Shown here: piece after piece, positions 1 through 7,832 of the stretch
Position numbering within the stretch: the stretch's first letter is position 1
Layout of the letters: every line of letters starts with the position of its first letter
Assembly: GCF_002902945.1 (NCBI RefSeq)
Contig: NZ_CP026102.1
Span: 496,001-560,000, forward strand
Direction: 5' to 3'
From: Paraburkholderia caribensis
Lineage (GTDB): Bacteria > Pseudomonadota > Gammaproteobacteria > Burkholderiales > Burkholderiaceae
Length of the DNA: 64,000 nt
The notes under the pieces: model-generated
Told to the model about the DNA's origin: nothing
Seen by the model: the letters and a program-made list of their open reading frames with translations, nothing else
Database searches by the model: none
Position numbers and translations under genes: made by a program

Positions 1-689
1 GGAGAATGGCAATGCCGATTCCAGCCGCCCTCGACTACGTTCATGCCGCTGCGATACCGGAGGTTTTCGTGACTGCGCACGAGGCGCTGATACATCTCGG
101 ACGCCTGCAGCGCGGCGATTCGGTGCTCATTCACGCAGCCGCGGGAGGCGTGGGCTCGGCGGCGGTGCAGCTCGCTTATGCAACGGGTGCAACGGTGTTT
201 GCGACTGCGGAAGGCTCGAAGCTCGAACGCGTCGTACAGCTCGGCGCGGACCATGCGATCGACTACAAGACGCAGGACTTCGCGGAAGTCGTCGCCGGCA
301 AAACAGATAAACGCGGTGTGGATGTGGTTATCGACTTCGTCGGCGCACCGTATTTCGCGCGGAACGTAGCGTCGCTCGCAAACGGAGGGCGGCTGGTGCA
401 GGTCGGCATTCTGGGCGGAGGCGGTGACGTGAGCGTCGGCCTCGAACAGATCCTGTACCGTCATCTGCAGATCATCGGCACGGTGATGAAGTCGCGCGCG
501 CAGACCGAGAAACATGCAATGGTGCGGCGCTTTCGCGAGCATTGGCTCGAACGCTTCGCCGGCGGTGCAAGCCTGGAACCCGTCGTCGACAGCACGTTTG
601 CGCTGGAAAACGCGGCTGACGCGCATCGCCGGATGGAATCGGCGGCGAACGTAGGGAAGATCATCCTGACGATGCGCGAGCGTACCTGA
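1..689 (+). CDS. NADPH:quinone reductase / zinc-type alcohol dehydrogenase-like protein, 5' end missing
   Basis: This is the C-terminal two-thirds of a medium-chain dehydrogenase/reductase of the quinone oxidoreductase type (PIG3/QOR-like). Visible landmarks are AAAIPEVFVTAHEAL, which joins the catalytic and nucleotide-binding domains in the family, then the Rossmann glycine motif HAAAGGVGSAAVQLA, a VDVVIDFVG strand and a C-terminal GKIIL. The N-terminal GroES-like domain is absent because the reading frame stays open to the left edge, so the true start lies outside the window. A GGAGA followed by ATG at position 12 could mimic a start, but it would begin in the middle of the fold. The family reduces quinones or enones with NADPH in the cytoplasm; the substrate cannot be read from this part. 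Confidence 0.85.
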   Translation, partial: RMAMPIPAALDYVHAAAIPEVFVTAHEALIHLGRLQRGDSVLIHAAAGGVGSAAVQLAYATGATVFATAEGSKLERVVQLGADHAIDYKTQDFAEVVAGKTDKRGVDVVIDFVGAPYFARNVASLANGGRLVQVGILGGGGDVSVGLEQILYRHLQIIGTVMKSRAQTEKHAMVRRFREHWLERFAGGASLEPVVDSTFALENAADAHRRMESAANVGKIILTMRERT

Positions 690-760
690 GGTTCGAGCTT
701 GTGACTGAGGGAGCCCCCCGTCTGGAGGTTTGAGGCGTTAGTCGACGTCCGCGAAACGCC

Positions 761-1030
761 TTATGTTTCGATACCCAGCGCCGTAATCAGCCGTTCGCGC
801 CTTTCGAGCGCCTGCAGTGAGCGCTTGCCGAGATGCGTGGCCACCAGGTTGAGCAGGCCTTCACAGAACACCAGGTATGCGCCCATGCTGTTGCTGAAGA
901 AACTGCTTTCGTGTGGGATCAAAAATGCGTGGGTCGCAGGCGGCACAAGCGGCGAGGCGAGCGTGTCCGTCGCGACCGATTTTCACCACGAGTTCGCGCA
1001 AGCCGTCGACGGTGCGCGGCGGCGACGCTG
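761..1030 (-). pseudogene. Relic of an RpiR/MurR-family regulator, C-terminal SIS part, frameshifted
   Basis: On the minus strand, the last ~70 codons read as the C-terminal end of an RpiR-type regulator: ATDTLASPLV, then IPHESSFFSNSMGAYLVFCE, then a C-terminal tail ending GIET at a TAA. This pattern (small-residue loop, serine pair, long final helices) is the sugar-phosphate-binding SIS domain of RpiR proteins. Moving upstream, the same frame meets a TGA, while the neighbouring frame continues with VDGLRELVVKI, so one frameshift lies near 985-995. Homology stops before about 1030, and no HTH domain remains. I infer a decayed 3' fragment. It faces away from the panE-like relic next to it. Confidence 0.6.
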
Positions 1031-1108
1031 AAGGTGGCGTGCCGCCGTGACCAGTCCTGCTTTGCGGTGTCTGCTTGCTTGTGGCCATCGCGTTCTGAGG
1101 AGCGCGCC

Positions 1109-1231
1109 ATGCAGACCGCAATCCTGGGCGCTGGCGCCATGGGCTCGTTCTTCGGTGGCCGCCTCGCGCTGGCCGGTCATGTGGTGAGTCTGCTCGATAT
1201 CGACGAGGCTCATATGGCATCGATTCGCAAC
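1109..1231 (+). pseudogene. Relic of 2-dehydropantoate 2-reductase (ketopantoate reductase), first ~40 codons
   Basis: An ATG here opens with MQTAILGAGAMGSFFGGRLA, the N-terminal Rossmann signature (GxGxxG) of PanE/ApbA-type ketopantoate reductases, followed by AGHVVSLLDIDEAHMASIR. After roughly 40 codons the sequence stops resembling the family, and the frame runs on as a meaningless chimera. The remaining 85% of a typical ~300-residue protein is missing. The intact enzyme would use NADPH to make pantoate for coenzyme A; this piece cannot. It lies back to back with the RpiR relic, so one deletion event may have removed both upstream parts. Confidence 0.65.
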
Positions 1232-1359
1232 ATCCTGATGCGCTTCTTTACCGTGCCGAATGCGAAGGACGCGCGCAAGTCCGTGTTCTGGGCAACGACA
1301 TGCCTGGATTTTCAACAGTCGACACATCTTTCACAATCGCTTAAGGCGTTGATCGGGCA

Positions 1360-2070
1360 TTACGCCTGCACGTCGATCAGCACGCCAAGCGGCCGCCACT
1401 GGACTCCCTTCGTCTCGTCGGATAATCCGTCGAGTACCGCAGCCAGCGAGACTTTCGCGTTTGCACTCTGCGCGAGCGTCACGACATGATCGTTTAATGC
1501 CTGATTCAATTGTCCAATTGCGGATGTCATCGGGTCGTCCGGCTGCGTGTTAGCGCTGGAAAAGTTTTCGGAATCGTCGATATCGAAATCCCATTCGTCC
1601 GTAGACGTATCGTCGATGCTTGCCACGTTAGTGGACATCTTCGCCAGATCGGCAATCTGAGCGCCGAGATCTCGATAACCATTGACTGCCGAACTGGATG
1701 GCTGGATATCGGTCACGACGGAAAGCGCGTCGTTCGAGTCTTTGCTCGATATGCTCGCGCCATTGGCCAAGGCGATTGACTGCTGCAATTCGAGTGCCTG
1801 ATACAGCGCCGCGATCAGTGATGCGCTCGACGCACTCACGCGCCTCGGTAACGACAAGGCGTCGGCGTTGTCGTTGAAACTGTCGCTGGTGGTCAAGCCC
1901 GTCGATGCATCGATGCCGAGTCGCGTCAACGTACGCTTGAGTGCTGCCATCAGTGCATCGTTGCTGCGGTCGGCCGTGCTGGCCGTCGACGATGCATCCT
2001 TTGATTGAGGAGGCTCGGGCGGTGGCGGTGTGGTGACAGACGAGTTCATGTTGATCGGATCAGGCGACAT
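1360..2070 (-). CDS. Hypothetical protein with Pro/Ser/Thr-rich start
   Basis: A 236-residue protein I do not recognise. The start chosen is the ATG at 2070 (MSPDPINMNSS), preceded at a good distance by AAAGGAAG; the open frame extends further upstream but without a better ribosome site. The first ~35 residues are rich in Pro, Ser and Thr, followed by a helical stretch (MAALKRTLTRLGID) and several low-complexity Asp/Ser-rich segments (EWDFDIDDSENF). It has no signal peptide or membrane segment. The end QWRPLGVLIDVQA is compact and may be a small folded unit. It is a single gene, divergent from the secreted protein at 2345. Confidence 0.6.
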   Translation of the reverse strand: MSPDPINMNSSVTTPPPPEPPQSKDASSTASTADRSNDALMAALKRTLTRLGIDASTGLTTSDSFNDNADALSLPRRVSASSASLIAALYQALELQQSIALANGASISSKDSNDALSVVTDIQPSSSAVNGYRDLGAQIADLAKMSTNVASIDDTSTDEWDFDIDDSENFSSANTQPDDPMTSAIGQLNQALNDHVVTLAQSANAKVSLAAVLDGLSDETKGVQWRPLGVLIDVQA

Positions 2071-2344
2071 GGGACAGACGCTTCCTTTATTCAGCGCTTG
2101 GAGAGACGGTCGAAAATCGAATGCACGGTAGCGACGTACAATCGGGTTATCGGGACCGTCGCGCGAGACTTGATGCTTTGTAATTGCACGAAAGGAAACC
2201 TGCCGTATGCGTGATCGGGTGGGTCGGCCGCGAACGGCCGATGTCGTTTCTCCTCTTTTGGCTAGTTGGTAACATTCGGCATCGTGACGTGAATCGCGTC
2301 GATAGTCCGTAGACGTCATGTCAGGCGACAACTGAAAATAACCG

Positions 2345-3100
2345 ATGAAACGCAAACGAAACTTCTCTCGCACGATCTCATTCGTGATTTTGCTCATCGC
2401 TTCATCTGCCCATGCCGGGTGGTATGAGATCAGGAACTATGCGGGGACGATTGGCAGCCTTCCTGTTCATGTGTCATTGCAGACCTACGATGACATCAAC
2501 CGCAATGAGCCTGGTCAGTGGCGCGTAGATGGCAGTTACTACTACGATGCCCATCGCATTCCCATTCCATTGCAAGGTAAGCGCCAACCCAATGGAGAGA
2601 TGCAGTTATGCGAAGCAGTAGAGCCTGTTTCGTTTGGCGATTCGCCAGCGGTGCCTGCCGCTTCGCCCACGCACCCTGTTACTTGTCCTATTGCGCTGAA
2701 AGTGAGTGATACGAACGCATCGGGGGAATGGCGGGTTGGAACAAGAGTCCTGCCGATCTCGCTGCATCAAGTCGGCAGTCTCAACGACACCGGTCCTCAA
2801 ACACCTCGGGTGTCCGGTATTGTCGAAATACCGATGTGGCATCACACGAAGAACCATCTGTTGCTCGGTGTGTACCAGTCTTCGGCGGATTGTTCGTTGT
2901 CGATGGTGCGGCTGCGTCTTATCAATATCAAAAGTGGACAAGTCGACAAGGATCTGAAATTCGACTGCGGTGCGGGCGTCGTGGCGACTCCCATCTATGC
3001 CAACGTCTATCGTGCAGACAACCCGCGCCACGTGACGGTCATATTTCAGGGTGGATATCACGGCATGGGCGACGACCGGGATGTACCCGTTGAGCCATGA
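2345..3100 (+). CDS. Secreted hypothetical protein
   Basis: A 251-residue protein with a classical Sec signal peptide: basic MKRKRNF, a hydrophobic core SFVILLIASS and a cleavage site after AHA. The mature part starts with GWYEIRNYAGTIG and is rich in beta-type residues; it has four or five cysteines (LCEAVE, VTCPIALK, ADCSL, KFDCGAG) that could form disulphides in the periplasm. The repeated feature that short peptides around VHVSLQTYDD and YYYDAHRIPIPLQGK look like beta hairpins suggests a small beta-rich domain. I know no function. It stands alone, with no clear Shine-Dalgarno before the ATG. Confidence 0.65.
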   Translation: MKRKRNFSRTISFVILLIASSAHAGWYEIRNYAGTIGSLPVHVSLQTYDDINRNEPGQWRVDGSYYYDAHRIPIPLQGKRQPNGEMQLCEAVEPVSFGDSPAVPAASPTHPVTCPIALKVSDTNASGEWRVGTRVLPISLHQVGSLNDTGPQTPRVSGIVEIPMWHHTKNHLLLGVYQSSADCSLSMVRLRLINIKSGQVDKDLKFDCGAGVVATPIYANVYRADNPRHVTVIFQGGYHGMGDDRDVPVEP

Positions 3101-3336
3101 GTTTTTCGGAAAACATAAGCTGTCGACGTCATTGGCTCTGCTTGCGCAATCATCCCTGGAAGCTTAAGCGCCTTGTTTCATTGGACGGCTTCTCGAACGC
3201 CATGAAGCGCGCATCAGCCTGGTCGCCGGGTAAAAAACGCCTATTTCCGGCCGGACATTGCTTCACTTTGCCATTAGCGATACCCTGAAATCGTTCATGA
3301 ACGTCGAATGCCAGTCAACGCGGAGACAATCATTTC

Positions 3337-3807
3337 GTGAAGCGAGCATGGGCTTTCCCCTGCATCCTCGGCTTGAGCGTGATCCTGGGCGGATGCGGCA
3401 AGGGCGGATCGGGAAATGGTACTCAGGAACCGGGCGCATCCGCGAGTGAGGCGCAGGTTCAGCCTGGGCAAGCCGCGAGCGGCTCAAGCGCCGCATCGGG
3501 CGCGCAGGCGCCGAGCGCGCCTGCCGTCGTCACCAAGGCGCAGTTGCCGGCCGAAGCAGGCGAAACCCTGCGTTTGATCAAAGCGGGCGGCCCTTTCCCT
3601 TTTGGCGAGGACGGTGTTCTGTTCCGCAACAGCGCGGCATTGCTGCCGCAGCATCCACGCGGCTATTACCACGCATACACAGTTCGCACGCCTGGCTCAG
3701 CGGATCGCGGACTACGCCGTATCGTATGTGGTGGACCGCGCAAGCAGATCAGTGACTGCTACTACACCGACGACTACTACGCCAGTTTCAAACGCATTGC
3801 AGATTAG
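3337..3807 (+). CDS. Ribonuclease N1/Sa-fold lipoprotein, catalytic residues replaced
   Basis: A 156-residue lipoprotein. It begins at a GTG with GGAG 11 bases upstream; MKRAWAF..LSVILGGC is a signal peptide with a lipobox (Cys20). After a Gly/Ser/Ala-rich linker, residues ~80-155 match the microbial guanyl-specific ribonuclease family (RNase Sa/barnase): LIKAGGPFPFGEDGVLFRN, LLPQHPRGYYH, YTVRTPG, RGLRRIV, CYYTDD, YASFKRI. In active members the base is the Glu of HEYTV and the acid is the His of DHY. Here these read HAYTV (Ala113) and DYY (Tyr147), while the arginine pair near 127-128 is kept. The fold is clear; catalysis by the usual mechanism is unlikely. Confidence 0.8.
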   Translation: MKRAWAFPCILGLSVILGGCGKGGSGNGTQEPGASASEAQVQPGQAASGSSAASGAQAPSAPAVVTKAQLPAEAGETLRLIKAGGPFPFGEDGVLFRNSAALLPQHPRGYYHAYTVRTPGSADRGLRRIVCGGPRKQISDCYYTDDYYASFKRIAD

Positions 3808-3828
3808 CGTGCGCCAATTGATTACGCC

Positions 3829-3854
3829 CCGAGCCTCTTATAAGGCAGGCTCGG
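3829..3854 (+). terminator. Stem-loop after the RNase-fold lipoprotein gene
   Basis: CCGAGCCT and AGGCTCGG form a perfect 8-bp stem with a 10-base loop, 21 bases past the stop codon. A short T-rich stretch (GTTATGTTTTC) follows. Likely a factor-independent terminator, with a weak U-tract. Confidence 0.5.
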
Positions 3855-4016
3855 TGCGTTATGTTTTCAGAGACCGTGCCGAAACGGCCTGATCAGTAGC
3901 AGGAGTAATCGAGACACGACCCGTCACAGACCAGCCTGAACATAGCGCGCATCTTCCGTTAACGCCGATACGCGCCTGCGCTGGGCTGCACTGATTTCCG
4001 TCTGACGAGGTTCATA

Positions 4017-4044
4017 GTCGAGGGCCTCTGCCGAGGCCTTCGAC
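4017..4044 (-). terminator. Stem-loop after the small membrane protein gene
   Basis: Arms at 4017-4028 and 4033-4044 pair over 12 bp (one G-T pair) around a TGCC loop. It lies 27 bases beyond the stop codon of the minus-strand gene. There is no clear T-run, so efficiency is unknown. Confidence 0.4.
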
Positions 4045-4070
4045 TACATTGCACCCGTCACTGCCGACAG

Positions 4071-4337
4071 CTAGTGCCCGTGTGCTTGCCGCAATTCGGC
4101 GGCTGTTTTCATTCGTTGACTGGCTGGGCCGACGTGAAACCCTGCGGCGATGACAAAGAGAACTCCAGCGACAGGCCAGACATAGATGGCAGTGGCGACG
4201 CCAAGCCAACATGCTTCGTGAGCTGGGTAGGCGTGGAGAGCCCAGAAAAAGAAGGCAACTGGCAACATCAGCAGGAACAGAGCCGACCGATTAAGAAAAG
4301 CTCCGACTGCCGCTTTCTTGTGTTTCTCAGATTGCAT
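4071..4337 (-). CDS. Small two-helix membrane protein
   Basis: An 88-residue inner-membrane protein. The start is set at the second in-frame ATG (4337, MQSEKHKK), because GGAG sits 8 bases before it and the ATG at 4349 has no ribosome site. Two hydrophobic segments are visible, ALFLLMLPVAFFFWALHAY and ATAIYVWPVAGVLFVIAAGF, joined by a short loop with His, Glu and Cys, and a basic C-terminal tail. I do not know a function. A stem-loop follows it directly. Confidence 0.6.
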   Translation of the reverse strand: MQSEKHKKAAVGAFLNRSALFLLMLPVAFFFWALHAYPAHEACWLGVATAIYVWPVAGVLFVIAAGFHVGPASQRMKTAAELRQAHGH

Positions 4338-4674
4338 GCCTGTCTCCATGAGGAATGGCACTGAGGCATAGCGTCGCACAGCAGTGATTTCGCGAATACT
4401 TGGTGAAATCCCTACCGTATGCCAATTCGCCAGGCCGCCTGTCAGCGTGCAGCGCAACAATACGTCCACCGGTTCACGCGGACTGTGCACCAGATCGCCG
4501 CTTCGTTTTGCTTCATTTTCGTCGAGATGATTTGGAGTCCGGATGAATACGATGGGCACCGGTAAGCGGGGAGAAAATCCAGTCGCGATGTATTATTCCA
4601 CCGTGGATACGCTGCTCCCTGGATGATGATTTCCTCGGGCACGTGTTCCGAGCATCCATGACGGGGAGTACATC
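4338..4674. other. Divergent intergenic region
   Basis: The 337 bases between the two divergent membrane-protein genes must hold their promoters. Apart from the ribosome sites at each end I see no convincing motif and no further gene. Confidence 0.4.
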
Positions 4675-5076
4675 ATGGCAAGTGAATGGAAACGCCGGAT
4701 GAGCTTGTTTGCCCAGCGTTTCTGGCAGCCCACCAGCGCCTGTATGACCTGCATGCCGGGGAGCTGGGGCAACATCTTGAGCCTTGTACATTGGGCGATT
4801 GCAGTCCAGACCGGACTGCTCACCGGAATTCTCGCGGTGCTGTTGACCTTCACGCCAGCCGCGAAACTCTACTCACATCGATATGGGAATGCGCTGATCG
4901 TCGGCTGTCTGACGACTTTGGGCGACGCATACTCGCATGCCAGTCACTACCGCCTTCCCGTTGTCGAGCACGTGGCGACGGGCGTCGTGTCCGGTCTGTT
5001 CGCGCTGGCCGCCTCATATCTTCTTGAAGACCGGGGCCGGCGAATCCGGGCCGCCTGGGCACGGGTTTTCGGATAG
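4675..5076 (+). CDS. Small membrane protein with CxxC motif
   Basis: A 133-residue protein starting at an ATG with GGGGAG seven bases upstream. It has an N-terminal soluble part with a CMTCMPGSWG motif near residues 23-32, then three hydrophobic stretches (VQTGLLTGILAVLLTF, ALIVGCLTTLGDA, HVATGVVSGLFALAASYLL) and a basic tail. A histidine-rich loop, DAYSHASHYRLP, lies between the second and third. The CxxC plus histidines might bind metal or be redox-active, but that is a guess. No family is recognised. It is transcribed alone. Confidence 0.6.
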   Translation: MASEWKRRMSLFAQRFWQPTSACMTCMPGSWGNILSLVHWAIAVQTGLLTGILAVLLTFTPAAKLYSHRYGNALIVGCLTTLGDAYSHASHYRLPVVEHVATGVVSGLFALAASYLLEDRGRRIRAAWARVFG

Positions 5077-5504
5077 CTTGCGTCGACTGTCGGAGCCGTC
5101 CAGGTCCAGCCACCTTCGCAAGGATCGCGCTCCCGTCCGGACGAGGCGGGCAACAGGATAAATACGGGCGTTCGCTGAAAACTGACGACGCCGGTGACAA
5201 AATCCCCGATCGAACCCGTACCTCTGGCGTCGAACGGCCGCTTTGGGTAAATCTGAGGATCTGTTCACGATTGCCTTGCGTCTGACGGTGCGGCCCGCCT
5301 CGGTACACGGCATGAAGGGTCTCCGGACGGGAGCCGACGCCCTTTTATGCGTTCGAGATGACGCGCCGCGAGCAAGTTTCCAGTGTGAAAGCCCGCTCAG
5401 GCGCAAATGCTGATTGTGAGGAACCACGACTCCATGTTAAAAAGTGCATCGCACGGCTGGCGCGGCGCCAGCGACGCGCAACATCAATTTTGGGAATCTA
5501 GCAA
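5077..5504 (+). promoter_or_regulatory. Upstream region and probable long leader of the first cold-shock gene
   Basis: No gene is supported in these 428 bases. Cold-shock mRNAs usually carry a long structured 5' leader, and the final part here (GCAACATCAATTTTGGGAAT before the ATG) is AT-richer than the rest. The transcription start is not visible to me. Confidence 0.35.
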
Positions 5505-5708
5505 ATGGCAACAGGTACGGTGAAGTGGTTCAACGATGCAAAGGGTTTTGGTTTCATCACGCCGGACGGCGGTGGTGAAGACCTGTTCGCACATTTTTCG
5601 GAAATCCAGTCGAGCGGCTTCAAATCGCTCCAGGAAAACCAGAAAGTGACGTTTGAAGTGAAGCAAGGCCCGAAGGGCAAGCAAGCAGCGAACATCCAGC
5701 CGCAGTAA
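5505..5708 (+). CDS. cspA: Cold-shock protein (CspA family)
   Basis: A 67-residue single cold-shock domain. RNP1 (KGFGFI) and RNP2 (DLFAHF) are intact, with the opening [11 protein letters not shown] and closing [10 protein letters not shown] typical of the family. It binds single-stranded RNA and DNA and melts RNA structure in the cold; it acts in the cytoplasm. GGGAA precedes the ATG. A strong terminator follows, so it is a single-gene unit. A close paralog lies at 33895; the two differ mainly in the middle loop ([14 protein letters not shown] against [14 protein letters not shown]). Confidence 0.95.
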   Translation: MATGTVKWFNDAKGFGFITPDGGGEDLFAHFSEIQSSGFKSLQENQKVTFEVKQGPKGKQAANIQPQ

Positions 5709-5725
5709 GGCGTTTCCGGCATCAG

Positions 5726-5753
5726 AAAATGACCCTTCGGGGTCATTTTTTTT
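5726..5753 (+). terminator. Strong factor-independent terminator after cspA
   Basis: A perfect 10-bp stem (5726-5735 with 5740-5749), capped by the very stable TTCG tetraloop, runs into eight or more T residues. It begins 17 bases after the stop codon. Confidence 0.92.
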
Positions 5754-5943
5754 GTCCTTGCGAAGCCAGAGTCCGGACGAAGCAGCCGCCGGAACGCCAA
5801 TCCCGCCATTCCCGCCATTCCCGCCAACGCGCTGAACCGGCGACACGAACGCTCGCCCCACCGAAGCCTGTTCAATCTGATCCCACCTGCGCGACACCAG
5901 GCGAAAACCCTGGCTCGGTTCTCCTTATCGACTGTAACGCTGC

Positions 5944-5967
5944 TGGTGTGATGACATCATAACACCA
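5944..5967. promoter_or_regulatory. Candidate GntR-family operator
   Basis: TGGTGT (5944-5949) and ACACCA (5962-5967) are an inverted repeat enclosing GATGACATC, itself a palindrome. TGGT...ACCA ends are typical of FadR-subfamily operators. It lies ~140 bases before the GntR gene; binding is inferred. Confidence 0.4.
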
Positions 5968-6062
5968 CAAGTGATGATGTGGATTGTGACGACGAGCACC
6001 AACGGCCGTCGGCTGGTTTCACGGTAATCCAGTGGCCATTTCTTTCTTCGCAAGAACCCACC

Positions 6063-6087
6063 GGTATATGGTATTGTCATTACACCA
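6063..6087. promoter_or_regulatory. Candidate NanR-type operator in front of the GntR gene
   Basis: GGTATA at 6063 and GGTATT at 6070 are tandem copies, 7 bases apart, of the hexamer bound by E. coli NanR. They overlap TGGT-N11-ACCA (6069-6087). The site ends 21 bases before the regulator's start, which suggests autoregulation. Confidence 0.5.
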
Positions 6088-6108
6088 GAAGCTTGTCGCT
6101 GAAATGTA

Positions 6109-6813
6109 ATGGGCGAGATCATCCCGCGTCGGAAGCTGTACCAGGAAGTGGTGGACCGTCTGATGGAGCGTATCCGCTCGGGCGAAATAGCGCCCGACGC
6201 GCAACTGCCGTCAGAGCGGGAACTGATGGAAATCTATGGCGTCGGCCGGCCTGCCGTGCGCGAGGCGCTGCAGACGCTCGAACGCTCGGGCATCGTCGAG
6301 ATCGTGCATGGGGAGCGCGCGCGCGTCGTCGTGCCGACGGCCGACCGGCTGATCGGGCAAATTGCCAGCGGCGCGATGCATTTGCTGCGCACCGACCCGC
6401 AGATGCTCGAGCATCTCAAGCACGCGCGCCTCTTTCTCGAAACGGGCACCGCGCGCATGGCCGCCGAGCGCGCGACCGAAGAAGACGTGGCGCGACTGCA
6501 ATTGAGCGTCGCGCAACACCGGGCGTCGATGGTCAATCTGGAAGAGTTTGTCGAGCGCGACATGGCGTTTCACCGCGAGATCGCGAGGATCAGCGGCAAT
6601 CCGATTTTCCCGTCGATCGTCGAGTCGCTGTTCCGCTGGGCGGGCGAATATTATCGGCCGCTCGTGCGGGCGCCCGGCGCGGAAGAACTGACCTTGGCGG
6701 AGCATCAGCGCATCGTCGAAGCCATCGCGGCGCGTGACGGCGATGCCGCTGCGGAAGCCATGCACGCGCATCTGTCGCGCGCCAACCAGCTGTACCGCAA
6801 ATTGAGCCAATAA
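6109..6813 (+). CDS. GntR-family (FadR subfamily) regulator, NanR-like
   Basis: A 234-residue repressor-type protein. Residues ~8-75 form the GntR winged helix (PDAQLPSERELMEIYGVGRPAVREALQTLERSGIV), ending in HGERARVVVP, a phrase shared with E. coli NanR. Residues ~95-230 are the all-helical FCD domain, with RLFLETGTARMAAERA, ERDMAFHREIARISGNPIF and a final EHQRIVEAI...HLSRAN that supply the metal/ligand histidines. NanR senses N-acetylneuraminate; FadR-type relatives sense many acids, so the ligand is open. No sialic acid or aldolase gene sits beside it, so its targets are elsewhere or lost. There is no clear ribosome site. Confidence 0.85.
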   Translation: MGEIIPRRKLYQEVVDRLMERIRSGEIAPDAQLPSERELMEIYGVGRPAVREALQTLERSGIVEIVHGERARVVVPTADRLIGQIASGAMHLLRTDPQMLEHLKHARLFLETGTARMAAERATEEDVARLQLSVAQHRASMVNLEEFVERDMAFHREIARISGNPIFPSIVESLFRWAGEYYRPLVRAPGAEELTLAEHQRIVEAIAARDGDAAAEAMHAHLSRANQLYRKLSQ

Positions 6814-6995
6814 CGGCGGTACGGCCTGCAGCGAGGCAGTCAGACAAGGCGCGGGTATGCGGCTGCCGCGCGAATGGTTCGCGCAGTCGATGCGCCACTG
6901 AGCCGTTTCAGCCCTTGCCCGCCGTGTACAACGGCTCTCACTTCGTTCGCAAGCGCCGCCTAGACGGGGCCGCCCGCAAAACCGTCGCGATAGTC

Positions 6996-7133
6996 TCAGT
7001 GCGGGCGACGATGCGATTCGGCCATGATCTCGCACACTTCCAGATGGGTGCGCCATGCGTCGACGAAAAATTCGCGCACACGGGCGAAGAAACCGCCTTT
7101 CGCAGGCGTCGAGGTAGCAGTCGCGTAGCTCAT
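6996..7133 (-). CDS. Very small protein, 45 residues
   Basis: A short gene supported by a good ribosome site: GGAG lies 8 bases before the ATG at 7133. The peptide starts MSYATATSTPAKGGFFARV, continues with a helix carrying EFFVDAWRTHLEVCEIM and ends SHRRPH at a TGA. The amphipathic central helix and the aromatic/basic pattern look like a real protein rather than noise. It has no signal peptide or membrane segment. The upstream region holds repeats that may be a promoter control site. Function unknown. Confidence 0.6.
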   Translation of the reverse strand: MSYATATSTPAKGGFFARVREFFVDAWRTHLEVCEIMAESHRRPH

Positions 7134-7159
7134 TGCAAACTCCATTCAGGGTTATTGCC

Positions 7160-7214
7160 TAGGTATTAACCCTATAGTACACCCTCTATGGTGCATTGCA
7201 AAATAAAAATGCAC
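7160..7214 (-). promoter_or_regulatory. Repeats upstream of the 45-residue gene
   Basis: AT-rich segment with direct repeats ACCCTATA / ACCCTCTA and an inverted repeat GTGCATT (7191-7197) / AATGCAC (7208-7214). Probably the promoter and an operator of the small minus-strand gene; no protein can be assigned. Confidence 0.35.
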
Positions 7215-7247
7215 GCGTACTGACACCACTTTGCGACGCAACTGCGA

Positions 7248-7532
7248 CTACTGACGGGGCGTTGCGCCGTCGGCACCTTCACCGGATGTCATGCCGGGCA
7301 TATCGGCTGTGCTCCCGGTCGCCTTTCGCGGCGTATCGCCGGGAGTCCGGTTCCATGGGCTCGTCACCGGCTCGCCGTGATACGTCATCCCGGCCGTCGC
7401 TGCGCCGTGAGCGCCGCCGCTGCCGTTTCCGCCGTTGCCGTTCCCGCCGGCTTGCGCGAACGTTGCCGCGCATCCGCACAGCGCGGCGACGCACGCTTGT
7501 ACCAACATGACTTTCCGCGTTGCGTTTCTCAT
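7248..7532 (-). CDS. Small secreted Gly-rich protein
   Basis: A 94-residue exported protein. The ATG at 7532 (MRNATRKVML) has AGGAG 8 bases upstream and starts a signal peptide, VQACVAALCGCAATFAQAGG, with a plausible cleavage after AQA. The mature part has an Asn/Gly-rich run (GGNGNGGNGSGGAHG) then TYHGEPVTSPWNRTPGDTPR and ends in a Met/Gly-rich tail. Such short Gly/Pro-rich secreted proteins are common in Burkholderiales without known function. It is likely monocistronic. Confidence 0.6.
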   Translation of the reverse strand: MRNATRKVMLVQACVAALCGCAATFAQAGGNGNGGNGSGGAHGAATAGMTYHGEPVTSPWNRTPGDTPRKATGSTADMPGMTSGEGADGATPRQ

Positions 7533-7832
7533 CACATGACTCCTGGGCGTGCCGGCGAACATTTGCATGTCGCCGGATTCAATGTGCCGCTGAACAGGAT
7601 GCCTGCCTGGCGGCGACGTGCAAGCGCTCAGCGCTTTTCGCTTTCGATGCCCGTTGTGTGCCGCAGGCGCCCGACCACCGCCCGGCCGCGCCTTGGTCCC
7701 GTCGCGGGCATCGTTCTGATCTCGTATACGACGACCAGAATGCAATGGATGCAAAACGACTGCCCATCCCGGCAGGGGAAATTGACGTGAAGATGGGATT
7801 CCGACTCGTTACGCTCCGAGTATGAGAGTGGC

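Noticed and set aside
5802..5828. Tandem CCCGCCATT repeat, about three 9-bp units
   Set aside because: Too short and few copies to be a useful repeat; no gene or hairpin depends on it.
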